Shown: piece by piece, positions 1 through 6,842 of the stretch
How the letters are laid out: each line of letters starts with the position of its first letter
Position numbering within the stretch: the first letter of the stretch is position 1
DNA from: Clostridioides sp.
GTDB lineage: Bacteria; Bacillota; Clostridia; Peptostreptococcales; Peptostreptococcaceae
Length of the DNA stretch: 16,518 bases
Assembly: GCA_031272305.1 (NCBI GenBank)
Contig: JAISUA010000228.1
Location: forward strand, 1-16,518
Reading direction: 5' to 3'
Program-made: the position numbers and the translations under genes
Notes under the pieces: model-generated
What the model was told of the DNA's origin: nothing
The model's input: the letters and a program-made list of their open reading frames with translations, nothing else
Database searches by the model: none

Positions 1-1029
1 TTAAAACATAATTCTATCAAAAATAATTTAGCCAAAGAAAATAAAAATAAAATAAGTACTTTTAGTAGAGATAATAAAAAGAAAATAAGTACTTTTAGTA
101 GAGATAATAAAAAGAAAACAGAGGTTTTTGATAGCATAATAGATCAAATTAAAAGCGGGAAGTCTATTACAACATCATTTGAAAATACAGGATTTTTTCC
201 GATATTTTTTATAAGTATGTTGCAAACTGCAGAGGAAAGTGGAAATATAGACACTGTTTTAAATTGGTTATCAGAATACTATGACAAAGAGTACAAATTC
301 AAAAATAAATTTATAACAATAATGATTTATCCTTTGATTTTAATAGTTCTATCTTTACTATCAATTATTTTTATTTTATTTTTTATAGTGCCGAATTTTG
401 AAGTTATTTTTATAGCAAATAACATCAATCCACCTTTTATAACGTCTTTAATATTAAAAACGTCGTTATTCCTTAGAGAAAACATTTTTGCTGTGAACTT
501 TTGTTTTTTATCAACGATGTTGATATTTATCTACTTGATAAAAAATAAAAAAATATCGGGTGAATTTATTGATGAATTTATTTTTTCAATTCCAATTGTG
601 GGTGAGTTGAATAAATTAATATTGGTGACAAAATTTTCGAGATCTTTTGAAATATTGATGAGAAGTGGAGTGAAGTTAATTGATTCTATTGATATTTCGA
701 GGACTGTAGTTGGAAATTTATTTATAAGTAACAAAGTTTCTCTTGCTAATGAAAATTTGAAGAAAGGAAACACTCTGAGTTTTTCTTTGGAGAGTACAGG
801 TGTTTTTTCAGAGATGTTTATATCGATTTTAAAAGCAGGAGAAGAGAGCGGACAAGTTGATAGGAGTTTATCTATTATAAATAAATTTTATGAGAGTGAG
901 TTAGATTCAAGATTAGAAAAAATCATAAAGTTAGCAGAACCTGTAGTAATTATAATATTGGGGAGTATTATTGGTTCGATGATGATAGCTTTAATAATGC
1001 CTGTTTTTGATATTATGTCTATGTTGTGA
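1..1029 (+). CDS. Type II secretion/type IV pilus platform protein, ComGB/PilC-like (5' truncated by window edge)
   Basis: The frame is open from base 1 to the TGA at 1027-1029, so the gene starts upstream; an ATG at 217 is internal. The 342 visible residues hold most of one GspF/T2SF domain and a whole second one. Domain 1 shows the pattern SGKSITTSFENTGFFP (about 52-67) and AEESGNID (77-84); domain 2 repeats it as KKGNTLSFSLESTGVF (254-269) and AGEESGQVD (279-287). Predicted membrane spans lie near 104-130, 161-180 and 314-334, the usual three-span layout. Family role: inner-membrane platform that couples the assembly ATPase to pseudopilin assembly, in Gram-positives usually for DNA uptake (ComGB). 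A prepilin gene follows at 1230. Odd feature: residues 18-39 contain an in-frame 11-residue tandem duplication just before domain 1 helices. Whether it serves competence or another pilus cannot be decided here. Confidence 0.88.
   Translation, partial: LKHNSIKNNLAKENKNKISTFSRDNKKKISTFSRDNKKKTEVFDSIIDQIKSGKSITTSFENTGFFPIFFISMLQTAEESGNIDTVLNWLSEYYDKEYKFKNKFITIMIYPLILIVLSLLSIIFILFFIVPNFEVIFIANNINPPFITSLILKTSLFLRENIFAVNFCFLSTMLIFIYLIKNKKISGEFIDEFIFSIPIVGELNKLILVTKFSRSFEILMRSGVKLIDSIDISRTVVGNLFISNKVSLANENLKKGNTLSFSLESTGVFSEMFISILKAGEESGQVDRSLSIINKFYESELDSRLEKIIKLAEPVVIIILGSIIGSMMIALIMPVFDIMSML
49..114 (+). repeat. In-frame 33-bp tandem duplication inside the pilus platform gene
   Basis: Bases 49-81 and 82-114 are two identical 33-bp copies. 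In the reading frame they encode ISTFSRDNKKK twice (from base 52 and from base 85), so the duplication keeps the frame. Confidence 0.9.
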
Positions 1030-1046
1030 TTGATAAATAAAAAAAG

Positions 1047-1141
1047 GTAGTGTAAAATATTTTGTGTAAATTTTTTATCAATATTTCAAAAAACTATGTG
1101 TGTAACAAAAATAAAAGTTTACACAAAACTATTGACACTGC
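1047..1141. repeat. Imperfect 24-bp inverted repeat between platform gene and pilin gene
   Basis: Left arm 1047-1070 and right arm 1118-1141 match at 19 of 24 positions when one is reverse-complemented, with a 47-nt spacer. The right arm contains the TTGACA box proposed as the pilin -35 element, and a T-run follows the left arm. It could fold in RNA as a weak terminator for the platform gene or affect promoter access; neither is shown. Confidence 0.7.
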
Positions 1142-1160
1142 AAAAAATTTGTTCTAGAGA
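1132..1160 (+). promoter_or_regulatory. Candidate pilin promoter
   Basis: TTGACA at 1132-1137, a 17-bp spacer, then TAGAGA at 1155-1160 (4 of 6 to the -10 consensus). It lies about 70 nt before the pilin start and would give the pilin its own transcription. Confidence 0.45.
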
Positions 1161-1229
1161 TGTGATAAAAATTGTAAAGAAGTTCTCATAAAAAGCAGTA
1201 CTATTATTTGTAATTAAGGAGAATAACAA

Positions 1230-1676
1230 ATGAAAGAGTGTGTAAATAAATGTGATTTTTCAACTTTGAAATATAGAGTGAAAAAACGTGTAGTTAGGAA
1301 TTTGAATTCTTCTTCAAATCTGAATCAGAAGAAGAAAAAAGGATTCACTCTTGTTGAAATGATTTTAGTTATCACAATAATATCCATACTAGCGAGTATC
1401 TCATATGTTAAGTTTGGCAAAGTACAAGAAAATGCAAAACTTTCAGCAGATTATACAAACGCTGCCAATATAGCAACAGCAGCAAATATTGCGATGAGTG
1501 ATGATCCAAATTTATCTAGTAATATACAAGTAAGCGATTTAACGTCTAAAGGATATTTGAGTAATGTACCAAAATCAATGACATCTCCTTCGAGTGACTT
1601 TGTACTAAAAATTGAAACTAATGGAGAAGTAAAAGTAATGTTAGGTGAAAAACAAATGTATCCAAAAGTAGATTAA
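1230..1676 (+). CDS. Type IV prepilin / ComGC-like major pseudopilin
   Basis: 148 residues with a class III prepilin signature: a basic run KKKKG then FTLVEMILVITIISILASIS. Prepilin peptidase should cut between G38 and F39; E43 is the conserved Glu at mature position 5. The hydrophobic helix (about 39-60) both anchors and assembles the subunit; the 110-residue mature protein has a short globular part without cysteines, so a ComGC-type disulfide is absent. The start at 1230 is supported by AAGGAG at 1216-1221 with 8-nt spacing. That makes the leader 38 residues long, more than usual for this family, and it carries two cysteines (C4, C8). It follows the platform gene on the same strand, separated by 200 nt with its own candidate promoter, so it may be made in excess over the machinery. 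Confidence 0.85.
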   Translation: MKECVNKCDFSTLKYRVKKRVVRNLNSSSNLNQKKKKGFTLVEMILVITIISILASISYVKFGKVQENAKLSADYTNAANIATAANIAMSDDPNLSSNIQVSDLTSKGYLSNVPKSMTSPSSDFVLKIETNGEVKVMLGEKQMYPKVD

Positions 1677-1720
1677 AAATATTTATGCAATAGAAATTTA
1701 TAAAATAAAATATACAAAAC

Positions 1721-1808
1721 AGAAAACTAATGAGAAAAACTCAAAACTAATTTAGTTCAAAAATATATAAAAGAGAAAACTAATAAGAAAAACTCAAAAC
1801 TAATTTAG
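1721..1808 (+). repeat. Two direct repeats of 35 bp, period 53
   Basis: Bases 1721-1755 and 1774-1808 are 34/35 identical, both ending in CTCAAAACTAATTTAG. They sit in the non-coding A-rich tail after the pilin gene. Confidence 0.85.
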
Positions 1809-1923
1809 AGCAAAAAAATAAAAAAGGTGAAAAACCAAAATCTAATAAAGAAAAAATAATGTAGAGTAAAAGATAAATAAAAAAATAAAAAAGTTAACAA
1901 TAACAATAACAATAATTTTTAAT

Positions 1924-1955
1924 GGAGTAAGCATTTTGCTAACTCCTATTTTTTT
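1924..1955 (+). terminator. Rho-independent terminator after the pilin gene
   Basis: GGAGTAAGCA (1924-1933) pairs with TGCTAACTCC (1937-1946), 9 of 10 positions, with a 3-nt loop and a T-rich tail at 1947-1955. It lies about 250 nt past the pilin stop; the stretch between is A-rich, with the 35-bp repeats and a small AACAAT triplet repeat near 1895-1912, and shows no gene. Confidence 0.85.
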
Positions 1956-2007
1956 ATGTAATAGTATAAAATCTTATGAGATATATTGAAAAAATATTGA
2001 AACATTA

Positions 2008-2127
2008 GAAATATTAAATTTTAGGTGGCAATTTAATATTTCAATTTATATAGGCATCTTCAGATTAATGGTGATAAGGTAATAAGTCTTGATATTCGAA
2101 CGTAAATTTTCGTTTTGCAACGAAAAT
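2008..2127 (+). other. Two perfect hairpins in the spacer before the SEC-C gene
   Basis: Hairpin 1 pairs 2008-2020 with 2030-2042 (13 bp, 9-nt loop TTAGGTGGC). Hairpin 2 pairs ATTTTCGTT (2106-2114) with AACGAAAAT (2119-2127), 9 bp with a TTGC loop. Neither has a following T-run, so they are not ordinary terminators. The stretch lies between the pilin terminator and the SEC-C promoter and encodes no protein that I can see. A small structured RNA is possible but unproven. Confidence 0.5.
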
Positions 2128-2214
2128 ATAGTTCTCATAATAAAGATATAATTATCAAATAAAATAAAAATTTAATTATTACAAAATATTAAATGTTAGT
2201 TTTATTTAAAAAAG

Positions 2215-2243
2215 TGGAGATTTATCCCAAAGAATGTTATAAT
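2215..2243 (+). promoter_or_regulatory. Extended -10 promoter for the SEC-C gene
   Basis: TATAAT at 2238-2243 is preceded by TGT (extended -10, TGnTATAAT). At 17 bp upstream is a weak -35, TGGAGA (2215-2220). The expected transcript starts near 2250 and would carry a small hairpin at 2259-2277 (CATTAGCAT with ATGCTGATG, one G-T pair) before the ribosome site. Confidence 0.7.
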
Positions 2244-2309
2244 GATGTAGTATAAATTCATTAGCATTATGCTGATGTAGATAAAAATTGTTTTTGGAGG
2301 GGATATTCC

Positions 2310-3566
2310 ATGGTAGGTAGAAATGAACTATGTCCTTGTGGTAGCGGAAAAAAGTACAAAAAATGCTGTATGAATAAAGAAATAATTTCTAACAGAATAC
2401 AAAAAAAAGTAAATCTAGTAAGAGAAAATTATTCAAGTGTATATGAAAAATTATATCAATATTCTATGAATAAAGAGTTTGAAGACGATAGAAAGAAAGC
2501 AAACAATAATTTTTATATTATAGATGATGAAGAACTCAATTCAAATATGGAAGTATTTTTTAACACATATTTTATGTTTGATTATTTAATAAGTGAAAAG
2601 AAATTACTTATTGAAAGTTTTATAGAGAAAAACGCAAATAAAATATCAAAAAATCAACAAACAATCTTAACAGGAATGTTAAATTCATATGTGAGTTTGT
2701 TTGAGATTAAAGAAAAAAATGAAACTAATGTGAAATTAGTTGAACAATTTACTAAAGAAGAATATGAAATTGATGATATTGAGTTGTTGAAAAGTTTTAC
2801 TATATGTGAAAAACTTATAGCTAGACCAGTCAAAATTGCAGATACAACTTTGCTTATAGATATTACTTTGAGTATAACAAGTCAAGTAAGTGAACAAATA
2901 GTAAATGAAGTAAATTCAATCTATGAAAAATATAAAGATGTATTTTCTGATCTAAAAACTTTCTTATACTATCAATCACTTATGATGTACAAATACATTC
3001 AACAATTACTTGAACCTAAGGTAGCCGAATATTTATTTAAACAAGTACAGGATTTAAAAGAAAAAGAAGAAAATGCTAAAGAAAATTTAAGTGATAGTAA
3101 AAATACTGATGAAACAAAAGAAGAAAACACTGAAGAATCAAAAGTAGAAAATACTGATGAAACTAAAAAAGAAGTAGCTGTTACTGAAACGAAAGTAGAA
3201 GATACAGAACAAATAAAAGAAGAAAACACTACTGAAACTAAAGAAGAAAATACAGAAAAAGAAAAAAATATTGCTGAATCTAAAAAAGAATCAACTGAAA
3301 AAAATTCAGATAGCACAGAAAAAGTTTTGAAGTTGCTTGAAGAAAATGTTGATTCAGAGTATAAGCAAGAATGTATTGATTTTGCGAAAGAAATTTTTAA
3401 TTCTATTGAAGTGAAAAATAGAACAGAAGTTGGTTGGGCAGCAGGGATTGAATACTATATTAAGAAAAAACATTTTAGCAGAGTAGTTCAAGTAGATGTA
3501 GCAAGAAAATATAACATAAGTGCTAACACTGTTAGAACAAGATACAAACTGTTAGAAAACATATAG
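2310..3566 (+). CDS. SEC-C zinc-motif protein with Glu/Lys-rich linker and C-terminal helix-turn-helix
   Basis: 418 residues. The N-terminus is a clear SEC-C motif: C8-P-C10-GSGKKYKK-C19-C20, a zinc-binding knuckle first known from SecA. Residues about 30-245 are a predicted helical region that I do not recognise. Residues 249-340 are a low-complexity run of E, K, T, N and S with loose repeats such as EENTEESKVENTDETKK, likely disordered. Residues 373-418 begin GWAAGIEYYI and contain VARKYNISANTVRTRYKLL, which looks like a helix-turn-helix of the kind seen at the end of other SEC-C proteins. GGAGGGG at 2296-2302, 7 nt before the ATG, supports the start. Zinc binding and nucleic-acid contact are inferred from motifs; the role is unknown. 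Two small unknown genes follow. Confidence 0.85.
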   Translation: MVGRNELCPCGSGKKYKKCCMNKEIISNRIQKKVNLVRENYSSVYEKLYQYSMNKEFEDDRKKANNNFYIIDDEELNSNMEVFFNTYFMFDYLISEKKLLIESFIEKNANKISKNQQTILTGMLNSYVSLFEIKEKNETNVKLVEQFTKEEYEIDDIELLKSFTICEKLIARPVKIADTTLLIDITLSITSQVSEQIVNEVNSIYEKYKDVFSDLKTFLYYQSLMMYKYIQQLLEPKVAEYLFKQVQDLKEKEENAKENLSDSKNTDETKEENTEESKVENTDETKKEVAVTETKVEDTEQIKEENTTETKEENTEKEKNIAESKKESTEKNSDSTEKVLKLLEENVDSEYKQECIDFAKEIFNSIEVKNRTEVGWAAGIEYYIKKKHFSRVVQVDVARKYNISANTVRTRYKLLENI

Positions 3567-3694
3567 GAAAACTAAAAATAAAGTAGTTGATGCAAAACTA
3601 CAAAAAAAATCAAAAATAAAGTAGTTAAAAGTAATTATATAGGAAAACTAAAAATAAAGTAGTTGATATAAAATTACAAAAGAAAATCAAAAAA
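3562..3694 (+). repeat. Stop-codon-spanning direct repeat after the SEC-C gene
   Basis: The 30 bp at 3562-3591, which begin with the last bases and TAG stop of the gene, recur exactly at 3638-3667 (period 76). Similarity continues for about 25 more bases in both copies. A shorter partial copy (AAAAATAAAGTAGTT) lies between them. Confidence 0.88.
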
Positions 3695-3731
3695 TATGTA
3701 TCTAAAAATAGATAAGATGAAAGGAAAACAT

Positions 3732-4097
3732 ATGAAATTAGGAAATGAGATAATAGTTGCCACGAATTTTATAAAATCGCATCCTGCGATTCCTATTATG
3801 GAAGGTGAAGATATGCAAGCACTTATATATCACATCGAGATAGGATACAATGTCAACGAAGAACTTCAAACAAGAAACTATATTATTATTGATTACAAAG
3901 AGTACAAGCTATCTGAAGGAAAAAGATGCGATTTCTTGAATATGGCTAAGAAATATTGTTCGTTAAAGAATATTTCAGAGAAAGACACAGATATTGTACT
4001 TCTAGATAATGATGAAGCTGAAAATTTCCTTGAAAAAGTACTTAGTAATATGAAAGTAATCAAAGGGTTGATTACTCAAGAAAACGAAGGTTGCTAA
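3732..4097 (+). CDS. Small protein of unknown function (121 aa)
   Basis: I do not recognise a family. The protein is 121 residues, mildly acidic, with no signal peptide or membrane span, and a mixed alpha/beta look: a strand-like NYIIIDYKEYKL, then helices, with DIVLLDNDEAENFLEKVL near the end. I chose ATG 3732 (MKLGNEIIV) because AAAGGA at 3720-3725 lies 6 nt upstream; an in-frame ATG at 3696 would add 12 residues but lacks a ribosome site. The stop is 2 nt before the next gene's ATG, so the two are probably translationally coupled. It lies after the SEC-C gene across a 165-nt spacer of repeats, with no terminator seen between. Confidence 0.7.
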   Translation: MKLGNEIIVATNFIKSHPAIPIMEGEDMQALIYHIEIGYNVNEELQTRNYIIIDYKEYKLSEGKRCDFLNMAKKYCSLKNISEKDTDIVLLDNDEAENFLEKVLSNMKVIKGLITQENEGC

Positions 4098-4099
4098 AT

Positions 4100-4417
4100 A
4101 TGGAATTTAACTTTTTAGAAAATATTACACCATACAAAAATTTATTCGAATATCAACTATACAAATATGATGATGAGATTCAAATAGGGAAAGAAGATAC
4201 TTTTTTAGCAAATATACAAGTTGTTATAGTTGAACTTAATGAAGTTTTTAAAAATAGAAAAAGTGATGTTTCTTTCAAGAATAAAGCATTTGTAATAGTT
4301 GATGATTGTAAAATTAGTTTTGATGAAGTATTTGCAAATTCAATAAAAAGATTTGTGTTTAATGAATTAGCTGAATTTGAAATAGAAGAAAGTGAAATAC
4401 AAGTCTATAACAGCTAA
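4100..4417 (+). CDS. Small acidic protein of unknown function (105 aa)
   Basis: No family recognised. It has 105 residues, is rich in E, D, F and V, and has no membrane span. The segment KAFVIVDDCKISFDEVFANS followed by a C-terminal helix resembles in layout the NYIIIDYKEYKL part of the preceding protein, so the two could be distant relatives; that is speculation. ATG 4100 starts 2 nt after the preceding stop, with GAAGG at 4086-4090 as ribosome site; a TTG at 4091 would overlap the upstream gene. Its last seven codons and stop form the first unit of a tandem array that runs on downstream. Confidence 0.7.
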   Translation: MEFNFLENITPYKNLFEYQLYKYDDEIQIGKEDTFLANIQVVIVELNEVFKNRKSDVSFKNKAFVIVDDCKISFDEVFANSIKRFVFNELAEFEIEESEIQVYNS

Positions 4418-4582
4418 AAAATATAAGTCTAGAATAGCTAAAAAAATGTAAGTTTAGAACACTAAAAATATAAGTCTAGAATAGCTAAAAAATGTAAGTT
4501 TAGAACACTAAAAATATAAGTCTAGAATAGATAAAAAAATGTAAGTTTAGAATAGCTAAAAAATGCAAGTTTAAAACACTAA
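4395..4582 (+). repeat. Eight-unit tandem array whose first unit is the end of the preceding gene
   Basis: Units of 23-25 bp start at 4395, 4418, 4442, 4466, 4489, 4512, 4535 and 4560, and each ends in TAA. The first unit is coding (last seven codons plus stop) and matches the type of unit 4 at 20 of 23 bases. Downstream units mostly alternate between a TATAAGTCTAGAATAG type and a TGTAAGTTTAGAACAC type, so a two-unit block of about 47 bp was itself duplicated. Confidence 0.92.
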
Positions 4583-4669
4583 AAAATACAAACAAGTTGA
4601 TAAAAATATACTACAGACAAAAATAATTGTAATAAAAAAGTAAATGTAAAAATTTAAAAGAAAATATAA

Positions 4670-4721
4670 TTATTATGGTGAATCTTTATGCAGATGTTTT
4701 CATATGGATTCACCATAATAA
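4670..4721. other. Perfect 15-bp inverted repeat upstream of pgi
   Basis: TTATTATGGTGAATC (4670-4684) is the exact reverse complement of 4707-4721. Inside, TATG (4687-4690) can pair with CATA (4701-4704), leaving a 10-nt loop. The hairpin ends about 30 nt before the pgi ribosome site and has no T-run after it. It could be an RNA leader structure, an operator or a mobile-element relic. A TATAAT at 4665-4670 overlaps its left edge but lacks a good -35. Confidence 0.75.
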
Positions 4722-4764
4722 CAATTTGCTAGATGAACGAAAAAGTTTTAAGAGAGGTTTCTAT

Positions 4765-6120
4765 ATGAAAAATATTAAATTTGATTATAAAAATTCATTT
4801 GATTTTCTAAATGAAGATGATTTGAAAAAATATGATGAAAAAATCAAAGAAGTTCATAATATGTTACATAATAAAACAGGAAAAGGAAAGGAATTTTTAG
4901 GGTGGCTTAATCTTCCGTCTAATTTCGACAAAGATGAATTTGATAGAATAAAAATATGTTCAGAAAAAATAAAATCTGATTCAGAAATTTTATTAGTTAT
5001 AGGTGTAGGAGGTTCGTATTTAGGAGCTAGAGCAGCTATTAATATGTTAGGAAGCACATTTCAAGAATGTATAGACAACAAATCAAATAAGAATACTAAA
5101 ATTTACTTTGCTGGCAACAATCTAAGTACAAATTACATATGTGATTTGATTGAGTTAATTGGAGAGAGAGATTTTTCCATAAATGTAATCTCAAAATCTG
5201 GAACAACTACTGAACCAGCGATTGCATTTAGGATTTTTAGAGAAATATTAGAAAAAAAATATGGAAAAGAGAACGCATCAAAGAGAATTTATGTTACTAC
5301 AGATAAGGAAAAAGGTGCTTTGAAAAATATGTCTGACAAAGAAGGATATGAAACATTTGTGATTCCTGATGATGTAGGAGGTCGTTATTCAGTGCTTACT
5401 GCTGTTGGACTTTTGCCTATTTGTGTTGCAGGTTACAACATAGATGATATTATGAATGGTGCAAATGATGCTATGTTAAGGCTCAACAATGACGATATTT
5501 TTGAAAATGAAAGTTATCAGTATGCAATTTGTAGAAATATTTTTTACAAGCTAGGGAAATCAGTAGAACTTTTTGCTACATATGAGCCAAAACTAAATTT
5601 TTTCTGTGAATGGTGCAAACAATTATTTGGCGAAAGTGAAGGAAAAGAAGGCAAAGGAATATTTCCTGCAGCTGCAACTTATTCTACAGAACTTCATTCT
5701 ATAGGTCAATATATTCAAGAAGGCAAGAGAATAATGTTTGAAACAGTTTTCGAAATTGAAGATATATGTAAAAAACTTGTGATTCCATATGATGAAGATA
5801 ATCTTGATGGACTAAATTATTTAGATGGAAAAGATGTAGAATTTGTAAATAAAAAATCACTACAAGGGACAGTAGTCGCACATACAGATGGTGGAGTTCC
5901 AAATTTAATCATCAAAATTCCTGAAATAAATGAATACTACTTTGGATATTTAGTGTATTTTTTCGAAAAAGCGTGTGCAATGAGTGGATATTTACTAGGA
6001 GTCAATCCTTTTGATCAACCAGGTGTAGAAGAATACAAAAAGAATATGTTTGCACTTTCTAACAAACCAGGATATGAAGACAGAAAAGAAGAAATAGAAA
6101 AAAAGATTTATAGAAAATAG
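4765..6120 (+). CDS. pgi: Glucose-6-phosphate isomerase
   Basis: Interconverts glucose 6-phosphate and fructose 6-phosphate in the cytoplasm (glycolysis/gluconeogenesis). From ATG 4765 the protein has 451 residues, matching the short bacterial (Bacillus-type) enzymes. Visible motifs: GVGGSYLGARA at 80-90, the sugar-phosphate loop SGTTTE at 145-150, LFGESEGKEGKG at 287-298 with the catalytic base E290, H311 in STELHSIGQ, and VNPFDQPGVEEYK at 413-425 with K425. These three active-site residues fall at the positions known for the Geobacillus enzyme. AGAGAGG at 4751-4757, 7 nt upstream, supports this start; an ATG at 4675 in frame lies inside a hairpin and is rejected. Its final 16 codons are re-copied downstream. 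Neighbours are not glycolytic, so it appears to stand alone. Confidence 0.96.
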   Translation: MKNIKFDYKNSFDFLNEDDLKKYDEKIKEVHNMLHNKTGKGKEFLGWLNLPSNFDKDEFDRIKICSEKIKSDSEILLVIGVGGSYLGARAAINMLGSTFQECIDNKSNKNTKIYFAGNNLSTNYICDLIELIGERDFSINVISKSGTTTEPAIAFRIFREILEKKYGKENASKRIYVTTDKEKGALKNMSDKEGYETFVIPDDVGGRYSVLTAVGLLPICVAGYNIDDIMNGANDAMLRLNNDDIFENESYQYAICRNIFYKLGKSVELFATYEPKLNFFCEWCKQLFGESEGKEGKGIFPAAATYSTELHSIGQYIQEGKRIMFETVFEIEDICKKLVIPYDEDNLDGLNYLDGKDVEFVNKKSLQGTVVAHTDGGVPNLIIKIPEINEYYFGYLVYFFEKACAMSGYLLGVNPFDQPGVEEYKKNMFALSNKPGYEDRKEEIEKKIYRK

Positions 6121-6203
6121 GATATGAAGATAGAAAAAATATAAAAAAGATTTATAGAAAATAGGATATGAAAATAGAAAAAATATAAAAAAGATTCATG
6201 TAA
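6071..6203 (+). repeat. Tandem copies of the pgi 3' end
   Basis: Unit 1 (6071-6120) is the last 16 codons plus TAG of pgi. Unit 2 (6121-6164) follows with no gap and again ends GATTTATAGAAAATAG. Unit 3 (from 6165, about 39 bp) starts GATATGAAAATAGAAAAA and decays. Shorter AGATTCATG/AGATTTATG pieces continue to about 6245. Confidence 0.9.
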
Positions 6204-6375
6204 AAGATATTTATACAAAAGAGATTCATATGAAAAAGATTTATGTAAAATAAAAAAATGATATTTAAGTTAGAAAAAGTATTATAAATCAAAAAAATTA
6301 TATTAACCAAAAAAAATTTTGAATTTAAGGTTAAATAAAGTTAAATTTAAGTTTAAATTAAGAAAGAATCAATAT

Positions 6376-6430
6376 AATAAAACTATCGAAAGAGGTAACG
6401 AAGTTACTTAGTAGATAGTTTTATTTTTTA
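6376..6430 (+). terminator. Terminator after pgi with nested stem-loop
   Basis: AATAAAACTATC (6376-6387) pairs perfectly with GATAGTTTTATT (6414-6425), and GTAAC (6395-6399) pairs with GTTAC (6403-6407) inside it. A T-rich run follows to about 6430. The A-rich left flank would let it also work on the other strand. Confidence 0.7.
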
Positions 6431-6456
6431 TTTATAAATATAAAATAAGAAGAACG

Positions 6457-6497
6457 TTATTGTAAGCACATTTTCAATAAATGTGAATTTACAATAA
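6457..6497. other. Two-part hairpin upstream of htrA
   Basis: TTATTGTAA (6457-6465) pairs with TTACAATAA (6489-6497), and CACATTT (6467-6473) pairs with AAATGTG (6479-6485), with a 5-nt loop. No T-run of note follows. It separates the pgi terminator from the htrA leader and could be an operator or RNA structure. Confidence 0.55.
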
Positions 6498-6842
6498 AAA
6501 ATAATAAAAAGAAAAAACTAAATGAAGGAAAATAAAAAACAAAGAAGCAATAAGTATTAGAAAGAAGCAATAAGTATTAGAAAGAAGCAATAAGTATTAA
6601 AGACAAAGAAAAGTAAAAAACAGTAAATATAAGTAAAAATAGTAAAAATTAAAAAATAGGAAAGGAAATAAAAAAGAAAAAAATAGTAAAAATAGAAAAG
6701 TGAAAAATAGGAAAGGAAATAAAAAAGAAAAAAATAGTAGAGTGAAAAATAAGAAATGAAATGAAATAAAAAAATAAAAAATAGAAATAACAAAAAAATA
6801 AGAAATAGATAGATAAAAAATAAGATAAAAGGAGAGAATTAT
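6498..6842 (+). other. Nearly C-free purine-rich leader before htrA, with repeats
   Basis: This 345-nt non-coding stretch has only 8 C residues on the + strand, and none at all from 6622 to 6790. It includes three 20-bp tandem units at 6541-6600 and a 51-bp-period repeat (copies near 6653 and 6704). I see no gene and no convincing promoter in it. Confidence 0.8.
6541..6600 (+). repeat. Three tandem 20-bp repeats
   Basis: AAAGAAGCAATAAGTATTAG occurs at 6541-6560 and 6561-6580, and at 6581-6600 with one change in the final base. Confidence 0.95.

Noticed and set aside
2018..2034. T-box-like AGGTGGCA in a hairpin loop
   Set aside because: The conserved T-box sequence around it (GGTGGNACCGCG), specifier loop and downstream terminator are missing.
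2999..3316. Minus-strand open frame of 105 residues rich in S, V and F
   Set aside because: It mirrors the Glu/Lys/Thr-rich linker of the SEC-C gene on the other strand.
4395..4582. CRISPR array
   Set aside because: Units are directly adjacent with no unique spacers, and no cas genes are present; the same holds for the 16-bp array at 10291-10402.
4675..4764. 30-residue N-terminal extension of glucose-6-phosphate isomerase
   Set aside because: It would be encoded by the inverted repeat, has no ribosome site, and the catalytic residues fall on their standard positions only with the 4765 start.
6557..6793. Minus-strand open frame of 78 residues made almost only of F, Y, L, S and I
   Set aside because: It is the complement of the A/G-rich repeats; no ribosome site and no protein-like composition.
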